Assembly (NCBI GenBank): GCA_902778105.1
Contig: CACYWN010000008.1
Coordinates: 39,487-103,486 of the forward strand
Direction of reading: 5' to 3'
DNA: 64,000 nucleotides
DNA from: an uncultured Bacteroidia bacterium
GTDB lineage: Bacteria > Bacteroidota > Bacteroidia > Bacteroidales > UBA932
The position numbers and the translations under genes are program-made. This document shows positions 56,741-64,000 of this stretch, piece by piece. Within the stretch, counting starts at the first letter, position 1. The number at the start of each line of letters is the position of its first letter. Below the pieces are notes generated by a model. It was given only the letters and a program-made list of their open reading frames with translations, did no database searches and had not been told where the DNA came from.

Positions 56741-57442
56741 ATGAAAAGAATACTGCTATTTACCATAGCACTCCTCCTCGCCAGCCTGTGCGCCCACGGT
56801 CAGATTTGGGTTCGGACGATGGACGGAAAGACGGCTTCCGCTACCGAAACCGGGCGGATGAATGGTTTGAAGGTTCGGTTGAAAGGGGTCGCAGGCACGC
56901 CGGAATCGGGCGTGTCCGTTCCGGTGACGTTCATCGAGGAGATCCAGCTGCCGGACGGCTGCCGGATGGTCTTCAATGGTGCGCCATTGACGCTGGCGGG
57001 TATCCGGGACCTGAGGTTCCTGTCCAGCGGTGGAGACAACCTGTATGCGGAGGATCTGTATAAACTGTCCTCTACGGAAGTTCGTACACTTTTCGGCGAG
57101 GAGAAGTACCGGGCTTATAGCAAGAGCAAGGCTCTGATGCGTGTCGGCGAAGTGTCAATGGGCCTGGGGTTTGCGGCCGGGATGGCATATTGTTCGTTAT
57201 TGGCAAGTGGGAAAATGACCCCCGATCAAATCATGTTCAATCGCTATAAGGAGGAGCATGGCTATCCGGTAAGCAAGCCGATGGACAAAGGCAGGACAGC
57301 AACGATACTATGGGGCGGAGTCGCCCTGTTTACGGGCGGCCTGGTGCTGACGCTCGTGGGTAATCACGGCATCAAGCAGTTGAGGGACGATTACAATCTG
57401 GGCCTTTCCAAAAACGGCGTAGGGCTCGTCTTTGAGTTCTAG
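56741..57442 (+). CDS. Hypothetical exported protein with C-terminal membrane helices
   Basis: 233 residues. Signal peptide MKRILLFTIALLLASLCAHG. A beta-rich part follows (VRTMDGKTASATETGRMNGLK; VPVTFIEEIQLPDG), then a helical stretch LYKLSSTEVRTLFGEEKYRAYSKS. Two hydrophobic segments follow, about 132-152 (VSMGLGFAAGMAYCSLLAS) and 190-208 (ATILWGGVALFTGGLVLTLVG). The C-terminus closes with GVGLVFEF, which could be a terminal outer-membrane-type strand. I do not recognise a family. It follows the small ORF by 3 nt and lies behind the AT-rich TPR regulator gene; a functional link to either is possible but not shown. Confidence 0.7.
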   Translation: MKRILLFTIALLLASLCAHGQIWVRTMDGKTASATETGRMNGLKVRLKGVAGTPESGVSVPVTFIEEIQLPDGCRMVFNGAPLTLAGIRDLRFLSSGGDNLYAEDLYKLSSTEVRTLFGEEKYRAYSKSKALMRVGEVSMGLGFAAGMAYCSLLASGKMTPDQIMFNRYKEEHGYPVSKPMDKGRTATILWGGVALFTGGLVLTLVGNHGIKQLRDDYNLGLSKNGVGLVFEF

Positions 57443-57478
57443 AACTCCATTTTCCTCTCGCCCAATCTCCCGACTGAT

Positions 57479-57559
57479 GGAGATGTCCTTGAAAATGGGA
57501 CATCTCCGACAAAAACCGGGTTAAAATGACGGAGATGTCCCCGTTCAAGGGACATCTCC
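57479..57559 (-). repeat. REPIN-like paired palindromes, GGAGATGTCC family, copy 2
   Basis: Two hairpins (57479-57507 and 57530-57559 region) with a 23-nt spacer. The spacer is close to the reverse complement of the spacer in the copy at 51223-51303, so this copy is inverted. It lies between two convergent genes. Confidence 0.88.
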
Positions 57560-57605
57560 GTCGTTTCACACACAGTAAAGCCGGTGCTCCGGCGCCGAAG
57601 GCAAC

Positions 57606-59462
57606 TTATTCCTTGACCAGCACGATCTGGGCCGTGTAGGCCTTGTTGACGGCCCGGATGAAGGTGCGGAAACGGTCGTAGCTGTCGGGCGATTCCCGGA
57701 AGGGACGGATGCGGAAATCCTGGAGGACGGTAACCATGCCGCCATCTTCTTTTGCCTCGACCGTGAGGCTGCCCCATTCCGTGTCCAGGGAGACCGGTGC
57801 GGGAAGGCTTTCCACCTGGTAGCCCTCCGGAATATGGAGGCGGATGCGGTCCCGGGAGCGGCTCCCCCGCTTGAACACGAGGTCGTTTTCCCGCTTGGAC
57901 CGCTGAAGCGCGGCGTTCATCGGGTAGGGATTGGCGGGAACGAAGAGCCGGTCCTTTCCGGTGGTGGCGTATTGACGGGAGTCGAAGGAATAATCGACCT
58001 GCATCCAAGGGCAGTAATCCGCCCCGTCATAGCTCCGGAAATTGTCCTGTACGCCGGTGAGGGTGACGGACTGCGGCTGGACGGTCAGGCCGGAGGTGAG
58101 TCGGCTGCGCAGCGTCTCGTTCTTCCATTCCCGGATTCCGATCCAGCTTTCCGTATGGTCAAGGTATAAATCTCTCCGGATGGACGCCTTCGCGGAGCCG
58201 TCGGCGGAAAGGTCGATGTCCATTTCGGTGAAGACCCGGCTCAGCGAATCCGCATAAGCTCGCACCCGGACCGGGACTCCGCCTTCGGCCGTGACCAGGA
58301 CAACGTCGTGTCCGGCGACGTCCTCGTGCCGATAGCCCAGCGGAAGGGTCGGATTGGTACATTCCAGCCAGAGGGTGTCTTTCTTTTCCGGAAGGGGAAC
58401 GCACAGCATCGCATGGTTCATCTGGCCGATGCCGGAATAGCCGGGCAGGAACCGCTCGCGGTTGGTGTTGACGATCGTGTAAAAGGAGGGGATGCCCACG
58501 GCGTGAAGCATTGCCTGCATGTAGTTGGAAAGGCCCTTGCAGTCCCCGAAGCCGGACTTGTGCACCTGGGAGGCCGGGAACGGTTTGTAACCGCCGATGC
58601 CCAGCTGGATGCTCACATACCGTGTCCGCTCCCGGAGGTCGTCATAGAGGATCCGGATCTTCTCCAGGTCGGTAGGGGCCGATGCCGTCATCTCTTTCAA
58701 CCGGGTGACGGCGTCTTCCGGAAGGGTTTCCGTCCCTTTCTGGAGCGCATGGCAGAACGCGCCCACATCGGCCCAGGTACCCTGGCTTCCCGAAACACCG
58801 GCGTAGGAAAAGTCGACGGGACAGGCCATGACAAACGGGACCATCTCCTGCCAGGACGGCATCAGGCTCTCCTCGGTATATCCTTCAAAGACAGGAAAAT
58901 CCCATTGGTAGGAATCGGTCATGCCCGTTTGCATCCGAAGTTCACCGGCTTTCTCGGTGTAGGTCTTGATCCGCGTTCCGGCCGGGACCTGCAGGGTGTA
59001 AGAGGCCTTCTCCACCTTGACTTTTTCTCCGGAAACCGGGAAGAAGGCGGGGAAAGAAGCGATACCTTTCCGGAAGGAAAGCGTGTATTCGTATGTCACC
59101 GTGAAAGGATAGGATGCCGTCGGCCTGTAGCCGTTGACAAAGCCGTCCTCGGCCAGGCCGGAGGCGAGGGAGACGGTCACGAGATCATCCTTTTTGATCC
59201 TCACGGGCTTTCCTCCATCCCGCGCGACGGTGCCCTTGAACGAGGCGATTGTGCGGAACTGGTCCGTATACTCCTGGAATACGGCATCTTCCAGGCCGGC
59301 GTCGTTGAAGACGCGGACGCTTCTACGCACGGTCAGGCTGGCGGAGGTGGCGGAAGACATCGTGAAGGTCTCGATGTCCTCCAGCACGACGGCGTTGTAC
59401 TTCTCCTGCGCGGAGAGGAGGCTTTGCCCCAAGAGCAGGAACAGAAGGAGGCGGTATCTCAT
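57606..59462 (-). CDS. DUF3857/transglutaminase-like exported protein with intact triad
   Basis: 618 residues, leftward. Signal peptide MRYRLLLFLLLGQSLLSA. The N-terminal half matches DUF3857 (VLEDIETFTMSSATSASLTV; VTYEYTLSFRKGI). A transglutaminase-like domain occupies about 260-400: KSGFGDCKGLSNYMQAM holds the Cys, GQMNHAMLCV the His and WLECTNPT the acidic partner. A C-terminal beta region follows. The substrate is unknown; bacterial relatives are thought to be peptidases or protein cross-linkers of the envelope. Its ATG overlaps the stop of the upstream gene (59459-59462), so it is translated together with the related but altered protein at 59459-61426. Confidence 0.85.
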   Translation of the reverse strand: MRYRLLLFLLLGQSLLSAQEKYNAVVLEDIETFTMSSATSASLTVRRSVRVFNDAGLEDAVFQEYTDQFRTIASFKGTVARDGGKPVRIKKDDLVTVSLASGLAEDGFVNGYRPTASYPFTVTYEYTLSFRKGIASFPAFFPVSGEKVKVEKASYTLQVPAGTRIKTYTEKAGELRMQTGMTDSYQWDFPVFEGYTEESLMPSWQEMVPFVMACPVDFSYAGVSGSQGTWADVGAFCHALQKGTETLPEDAVTRLKEMTASAPTDLEKIRILYDDLRERTRYVSIQLGIGGYKPFPASQVHKSGFGDCKGLSNYMQAMLHAVGIPSFYTIVNTNRERFLPGYSGIGQMNHAMLCVPLPEKKDTLWLECTNPTLPLGYRHEDVAGHDVVLVTAEGGVPVRVRAYADSLSRVFTEMDIDLSADGSAKASIRRDLYLDHTESWIGIREWKNETLRSRLTSGLTVQPQSVTLTGVQDNFRSYDGADYCPWMQVDYSFDSRQYATTGKDRLFVPANPYPMNAALQRSKRENDLVFKRGSRSRDRIRLHIPEGYQVESLPAPVSLDTEWGSLTVEAKEDGGMVTVLQDFRIRPFRESPDSYDRFRTFIRAVNKAYTAQIVLVKE

Positions 59463-61426
59463 TGCTTTTTCAGTACAATCATGCTTTTTTCGATGCCGAC
59501 GGCCGTTTCCCAGAAGAGGCGGAGGTCCGGGTAGGCTTCGGGAAGAATCAGCACCTTGTCCAGGGAGACACGGTAGGCGGCGGTGATGGTGTTTCCGGAC
59601 TGCTGGACCAGGAATTGGATGCGCCCCCCTACGGTAGGGACACTCAGGTTTGTGTTCTTCGGAAGTTCCTCCACGGTGTAACCGTCCGGTATTTCCAGCG
59701 AGAACGAGTAGGCGATGGATTCGGGATAGGGGAAGTCCACGGGCAGTTTCCGCTCCTCCTGGCGGAAGGTCGAGGGGGAGTGGAAGGAGCTCAGGACCGG
59801 CCGGATGTACAGCCGGTCGCCCGCGTCGTTGTCCTTTTCAAAATCGTAGGAGACTTCCACGGCGGGGCCATACTCTTTCTTGATCTCGAAACGGGTGATT
59901 TCGATATCCTCCTCCGATTCAATGTCTTCGATGAAAGCGTCCTCCGAGTCAAATCCGTTGTAATGGGACTTGATGGCATAGGAGTCCTCCAGGAAGCCTG
60001 AAACCGAGGCGCTCCCCGTCAGGGTTCCGTCCGGGGCCATCTGCATCTTGACGATTTCCGCGACCCGGCTCCGCGTCAGTTTGGTCAGGTCCACCCACTC
60101 GCCGGGGGAGCCGTCGAAAGGTATCAGCCGCGCATTTTCCACGAGGAAGCGGGGGTCCAGTACGTTCAGGAACGCTTCGTCGCGGGCTGCATCCAGGTAC
60201 CAGGACTCTCTGCCGTCCGGTGATTTGACACGGAGGATGAACGTGTCGAAGGAGCGCAGGGAGATATGGAAGTCGATCAGCATCCCGCTCGTGCGCAGCT
60301 TGACCATCACCGGCTCCGCTGTGTATCCGAGTGCGTTCAGGGCGCTGGCCGTCAGTGCGTTGATGTCCGCGTCGGTGCCGGACCCCTGTTTGAGCACCGT
60401 CCGCGCCTCGGCGGGCACCAGGCGGCTGGTGCCGTCCCATTTCACCTTTCCGGCGACGTGGTTCCGGACTGCGGCGATGCGGGCGGCGTCACCTTCCACG
60501 CCTTCTAGTTCTCTTTCCAGTTCCTTGACATCCCGGAACCTGGATTTGCATACGCGGAAAATGTCCGATTCCCGGATGGCCTTGTCCACGTCGGACCAGT
60601 TCATGCTGATGCTCTCGTAGACGGCGCCGGGGATGACCACGCCGGACAAATCGTAACTGATCGCGCTCCGGTACTGTTCCGGGCAGAAGGAGTGGGATTC
60701 CGACGGAAGGGCCGGTACATCCACGGCATCATAGATGTCGATGTTCTCCCGGTAGTTCGTCGGACCGGTGCCCAGGATCTGGTTGCGTCCGTCCTGCCGG
60801 TACCGGGTGGGCACGGATCCGCGCTGGGTGCGGTTTATGGTCAGAAACTCCGCCGTCCCGACCTCCACGTGCACCATGTTGACGGGAATCGACAGCTGGA
60901 TATCCACATCGGCAATGTCATAATAGCGGGGAGAGGAGAACTTGTAGTACACCTCGATGACCGACCCTACCTTCACGTTCTCCGCGGAGAAGGAACGCCG
61001 GCGGACGTCCTCGGAAAAGACTTCGTCGAAGTCATACTTCCTGGACATCTTCGTCCGCACGACCTTGCCGTTCTCCCGGTTGTATGTTTCCACCTTGACG
61101 CCGGAGTACGCCTCTTTCAGGTTGCTGGAACTGATATACCGGAAACTGTAGTCGCCGAATTTCTTCCCTTCCTCCTTGAGCACCTTGATGCGCTCGTGGA
61201 CGGTGATCTCCTTGCTGAAGTCTCCCGTAATGTGGCTGATGGTCAGGCTCATCGTATATTCCCGGTACAGCATGACCGCCACGGCCGAGGTGTCCGGCGC
61301 ATAGGTGGTCATGTCGATTTCGGCGTCCGAGACGGCACCGAATTTCGGATTGACCGGAATGGTCTGGGCTTTCGCCGCGAGGACGAAAGTGAGGATGATA
61401 AGGACAGTGGTAAAGATCCGTTTCAT
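59459..61426 (-). CDS. DUF3857/transglutaminase-like exported protein lacking the catalytic Cys
   Basis: 655 residues, leftward. Signal peptide MKRIFTTVLIILTFVLAAKA. Residues about 60-240 fit DUF3857 (ITVHERIKVLKEEGKKFGDY; NVKVGSVIEVYYKFSSP). The transglutaminase-like region is present, but at the expected Cys position it reads KQGSGTDADINALTASAL, so the nucleophile is absent. This G-x-x-x-ADIN form is common in Bacteroidota members of the family, as I recall, so it is probably a non-catalytic relative. It shares an ATGA overlap with the intact paralogue (59462). The two may act as one complex, with this one binding the substrate. A -7 box lies 18 nt upstream. Confidence 0.85.
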   Translation of the reverse strand: MKRIFTTVLIILTFVLAAKAQTIPVNPKFGAVSDAEIDMTTYAPDTSAVAVMLYREYTMSLTISHITGDFSKEITVHERIKVLKEEGKKFGDYSFRYISSSNLKEAYSGVKVETYNRENGKVVRTKMSRKYDFDEVFSEDVRRRSFSAENVKVGSVIEVYYKFSSPRYYDIADVDIQLSIPVNMVHVEVGTAEFLTINRTQRGSVPTRYRQDGRNQILGTGPTNYRENIDIYDAVDVPALPSESHSFCPEQYRSAISYDLSGVVIPGAVYESISMNWSDVDKAIRESDIFRVCKSRFRDVKELERELEGVEGDAARIAAVRNHVAGKVKWDGTSRLVPAEARTVLKQGSGTDADINALTASALNALGYTAEPVMVKLRTSGMLIDFHISLRSFDTFILRVKSPDGRESWYLDAARDEAFLNVLDPRFLVENARLIPFDGSPGEWVDLTKLTRSRVAEIVKMQMAPDGTLTGSASVSGFLEDSYAIKSHYNGFDSEDAFIEDIESEEDIEITRFEIKKEYGPAVEVSYDFEKDNDAGDRLYIRPVLSSFHSPSTFRQEERKLPVDFPYPESIAYSFSLEIPDGYTVEELPKNTNLSVPTVGGRIQFLVQQSGNTITAAYRVSLDKVLILPEAYPDLRLFWETAVGIEKSMIVLKKQ

Positions 61427-61444
61427 TGTCTGCCGATGTTTTTA

Positions 61445-61452
61445 CAAAGGTA
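61445..61452 (-). promoter_or_regulatory. Bacteroidales -7 box for the DUF3857 pair
   Basis: TACCTTTG on the minus strand matches TAnnTTTG. It lies 18 nt before the ATG at 61426 and just after the rnhB stop. Confidence 0.55.
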
Positions 61453-61457
61453 GCAAA

Positions 61458-62090
61458 TCAATCGCAGGGGAACAAGGATAAGGCCGGTTCCAACTCCTTT
61501 ACATGGAACGACTTCCGGTGCCAGGGCGTAAAGCCGTGGCGCCGGATCGCTTCGATGTGCTCCGGGGTGGGGTAGCCCATGTTGCGGTCCCAGCCGTACT
61601 GCGGGTATTCCTGCGCGAGTTTCCGCATGAATTCGTCCCGGTATGTCTTCGCGAGGACCGATGCCGCGGCGATGGAGGCGAAGGTGGCGTCGCCGTGGAC
61701 TACGGTGCGGAAGTCCTTGAAGCCGTAACGGCCGAAGGGACGGAACTTGTTGCCGTCGATGAGGAGGAAATCCGGTGCCGGGTCCAGCTTCAATACCGCC
61801 CGCTGCATCCCCGTGACGGAGGCCCAGAGGATGTTGAGCCGGTCGATCTCGTCGGCCTGGACGGCCTCCACGGCCCAGGCGACGGCCTCAGCCTCGATGA
61901 CGGGCCGCAGCTCCTCCCGCGCCTTCTCCGTCATCTGCTTGGAGTCGTTCAGGAGCGGGTGGTGGAAGTCTTCCGGCAGGATGACGGCGGCGGCGTACAC
62001 CGGTCCCGCGAGGGGGCCGCGTCCGGCCTCGTCGCAGCCCGCCTCCAGCCGTCCCGGCTCCAGGCATCCCGACAGGTGAATTTCCTTCAT
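61458..62090 (-). CDS. rnhB: Ribonuclease HII
   Basis: 210 residues from the ATG at 62090; a TTG at 62099 would add three residues but overlaps the -7 box. The enzyme cuts RNA in RNA/DNA hybrids and single ribonucleotides in DNA. AGCDEAGRGPLAGPVYAAAV holds the first catalytic Asp and Glu; LLIDGNKFRPF the next Asp; HGDATFASIAAASVLAKTYRD the fourth. The closing YPTPEHIEAIRRHGFTPWHRKSF is typical of RNase HII. The gene is head-to-head with the EF-G-like gene. Confidence 0.95.
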   Translation of the reverse strand: MKEIHLSGCLEPGRLEAGCDEAGRGPLAGPVYAAAVILPEDFHHPLLNDSKQMTEKAREELRPVIEAEAVAWAVEAVQADEIDRLNILWASVTGMQRAVLKLDPAPDFLLIDGNKFRPFGRYGFKDFRTVVHGDATFASIAAASVLAKTYRDEFMRKLAQEYPQYGWDRNMGYPTPEHIEAIRRHGFTPWHRKSFHVKELEPALSLFPCD

Positions 62091-62096
62091 AGGGCC

Positions 62097-62104
62097 CAAA
62101 GGTA
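62097..62104 (-). promoter_or_regulatory. Bacteroidales -7 box for rnhB
   Basis: TACCTTTG on the minus strand matches TAnnTTTG and ends 7 nt before the rnhB ATG, implying a leaderless or nearly leaderless mRNA. Confidence 0.5.
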
Positions 62105-62136
62105 GCCATTTTTATTGGATTTGCCGGAAAAATCGT

Positions 62137-62144
62137 TATCTTTG
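62137..62144 (+). promoter_or_regulatory. Bacteroidales -7 box for the EF-G-like gene
   Basis: TATCTTTG matches TAnnTTTG. An ATTG at 62114-62117 gives the usual 19-nt spacer. The leader to the ATG at 62204 is about 55 nt. Confidence 0.65.
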
Positions 62145-62203
62145 CGGACTGCGCGTAATAAGCGCGGGAAACGCTGAAAAATTAGTAATCCAATATCATT
62201 GCA

Positions 62204-64000
62204 ATGAAAAGCTACACAACTGACAAAATCCGCAACGTGGTCCTCATCGGTGCTTCCCGTTCCGGTAAGACCTCGCTGTCCGAGGCCATGCTCTACGAGG
62301 GCAAGGTAATCGACCGCCGTGGCAGTGTCGAAGAGAAGAACACGGTTTCCGACAACACCGAGTTCGAACAGACCAACCAGAAGTCCATCAACGCGACTCC
62401 CCTGTACGGCGAGTTCGGCGGCTGCAAGATCAACTTCATCGATGCGCCGGGTTCCGATGACTTCAGCGGCGGTGCCCTTTCCGCTTTCAAGGTTGTCGAG
62501 AGCGCGATCATGGTCATGAACGGCACGGCCGGTGTCGAGGTGGGTACCACCATCTTCTCCCGCTATGCCGACCAGTACGGCAAGCCCATGGTCATCGCCG
62601 TGAACCAAATGGATCACGACAAGGCCAACTGGGAAGGTGTCCGTCACGCCATCAGCGAGGAGTTCGGCTCCAAGGCCGCCATCTGCCAGTTCCCGGTGAA
62701 TCCGGGTCCGGGCCTGGAAGGTTTCGTGGACGTCATCACGATGAAGTTCTACAACGCCAAGAACGAGGAACTTGACATCCCCGCCGCCTATGCCGACGAG
62801 GCCGAGGAACTCCGCGCCGAACTCATGGAGAAGGCCGCCGAAGGTTCCGACGAACTGATGGAGAAGTTCTTCGAGACGATGGAACTTTCTACCGATGAAA
62901 TCCGCGAGGGTATCCGCGCCGGACTTGTCAAGTGCGAAGTGATTCCCGTCTTCTGCGTGTCCGCGAAGGCCAACATCGGTGTCCGCCGCCTCATGGAGTT
63001 CATCGTCAATGTGTGCCCGAGCCCGCTCGGTACGGTCCAGAAGACCATCGACGGCGGCGACGTCGTCTGCGATCCGGCCGGTCCCGTGAGCATCTTCATC
63101 TACAAGACTTCCGTGGAGCAGCACCTCGGTGAGGTGTCCTACTTCAAGGTGATGAGCGGTACCCTCAACGAGGGCGCCGACCTCGTGAACCCTGAGACCG
63201 GCAACGGCGAGCGCCTCAGCGCCATCTACGCCGTCGCAGGTTCCAAGAAGGAGAAGGTTTCTTCCATCTGCGCTGGTGACATCGGCTGCGTCATGAAACT
63301 CAAGGCCGGCAAGACCGACGTCACCCTCGCCGCTCCCGGCCAGGAGGCCATCGAGCACATGGTGTTCCCGGATGCGAAGTACCGCTGCGCCGTCAAGGCC
63401 GTCGACAAGAACGACGAGGCCAAGGTGGGCGACGCCCTGAACAAGATCGCGGCCCAGGATCCGACCATCACCGTCGAGTACTCCAAGGAACTCCGCCAGA
63501 CCATCCTTTCCGGTATGGGCGAGCAGCACATCAACTACGTCAAGTGGAGAGTGAACAACGAGTTCAAGCAGAACATCGAGCTCTACGCTCCGAAGGTGCC
63601 GTACCGCGAGACCATCACCAAGATCGCGACCGCCCAGTACCGTCACAAGAAGCAGTCCGGCGGCGCCGGCCAGTTCGGTGAGGTGCACCTCCTCGTGTGC
63701 CCGTACGTCGAAGGCCAGGAAGCCCCGAAGAACTTCAAGATCGACGGCAAGGATACCGTGTTCAACTTCAAGAGCCAGGACATCACCGACCTCGAGTGGG
63801 GCGGCAAACTGGAGTTCTACAACTGCGTCGTCGGCGGTTCCATCGACCTCGGCTTCATGCCCGCCATCCTCAAGGGTATCAAGTCCAAGATGGAGGAAGG
63901 CCCGCTCACCGGTTCCTACGCCCGCGACATCCGCGTGTATGTGTACGACGGTAAGATGCACCCGGTGGACTCCAAGGAAATCGCCTTCATCATCGCCGGC
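62204..64000 (+). CDS. Elongation factor G-like GTPase (partial at right edge)
   Basis: 599 codons from the ATG at 62204 to the window end, no stop. The G domain has an atypical P-loop, IGASRSGKTSLSEAML, where canonical EF-G reads AHIDAGKTT. The other G motifs are IDAPGSDDF (G3) and NQMD (G4, normally NKMD). Domains II to IV follow, with ILSGMGEQHINYV, YRETITK and FGEVHL. This is the EF-G-like paralogue type (FusA2-like) found beside the essential fusA in many bacteria, not the main translocase. Its function is uncertain; ribosome recycling or stress translation are possibilities. The last 100 or so residues are outside the window. Confidence 0.88.
   Translation, partial: MKSYTTDKIRNVVLIGASRSGKTSLSEAMLYEGKVIDRRGSVEEKNTVSDNTEFEQTNQKSINATPLYGEFGGCKINFIDAPGSDDFSGGALSAFKVVESAIMVMNGTAGVEVGTTIFSRYADQYGKPMVIAVNQMDHDKANWEGVRHAISEEFGSKAAICQFPVNPGPGLEGFVDVITMKFYNAKNEELDIPAAYADEAEELRAELMEKAAEGSDELMEKFFETMELSTDEIREGIRAGLVKCEVIPVFCVSAKANIGVRRLMEFIVNVCPSPLGTVQKTIDGGDVVCDPAGPVSIFIYKTSVEQHLGEVSYFKVMSGTLNEGADLVNPETGNGERLSAIYAVAGSKKEKVSSICAGDIGCVMKLKAGKTDVTLAAPGQEAIEHMVFPDAKYRCAVKAVDKNDEAKVGDALNKIAAQDPTITVEYSKELRQTILSGMGEQHINYVKWRVNNEFKQNIELYAPKVPYRETITKIATAQYRHKKQSGGAGQFGEVHLLVCPYVEGQEAPKNFKIDGKDTVFNFKSQDITDLEWGGKLEFYNCVVGGSIDLGFMPAILKGIKSKMEEGPLTGSYARDIRVYVYDGKMHPVDSKEIAFIIAG

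Noticed and set aside
1-64000. tRNA or rRNA genes
   Set aside because: I looked through the intergenic regions and saw no cloverleaf or rRNA sequence; a covariance-model search would be needed to exclude small RNAs.

Overview
The window is chromosomal DNA of a GC-rich member of the Bacteroidales (Bacteroidota). The evidence is four SusC or SusD pairs' worth of outer-membrane uptake genes (three complete SusC/SusD pairs), many lipoproteins, and promoters of the Bacteroides type (TAnnTTTG -7 boxes, seen at about ten starts). Nearly every long antisense ORF is a by-product of high GC. The species cannot be fixed from the sequence.

Layout. 1-19.9 kb: a leftward propeller-type sensor (cut by the window edge) stands back to back with a tightly packed rightward run: GH127 beta-L-arabinofuranosidase, GH51 alpha-L-arabinofuranosidase, a CotH-kinase/DUF4859 lipoprotein, an M61 metallopeptidase and a large unrecognised (DUF5695-like) protein. 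SusC, SusD and a GH27 alpha-galactosidase fused to a zincin (HELGH) follow. 20.1-31.6 kb: a SusC receptor carrying a C-terminal OmpA domain, its SusD, a lipoprotein of four DUF4859-like repeats, and two secreted HExxH-type proteins. 32.2-41.6 kb: pruA, a small zincin lipoprotein, an M24 Xaa-Pro aminopeptidase, a glycyl radical enzyme whose active-site residues match trans-4-hydroxy-L-proline dehydratase (HypD), and its radical-SAM activase. HypD and activase are separated by a RAYT transposase with three REP-like composite repeats. 41.7-54.6 kb: S9 peptidase, a second small zincin lipoprotein, SusC, SusD, a repeat lipoprotein, an S46 dipeptidyl peptidase and Mrp. 54.8-64 kb: a TPR/membrane/HTH regulator with a small downstream operon, two DUF3857/transglutaminase-like proteins, RNase HII and an EF-G paralogue cut by the right edge.

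Main inference. The genes fit together as a system for eating plant hydroxyproline-rich glycoproteins (extensin type). GH127 is the family that removes beta-L-arabinofuranose chains from hydroxyproline, GH51 removes alpha-L-arabinofuranose, and GH27 could remove the alpha-galactose found on extensin serines. Several secreted zincins and dipeptidyl/Xaa-Pro peptidases could then open the backbone. HypD would turn 4-hydroxyproline into pyrroline-5-carboxylate, and PruA would oxidise that to glutamate. The family assignments are well supported; the joint substrate is an inference from co-location.
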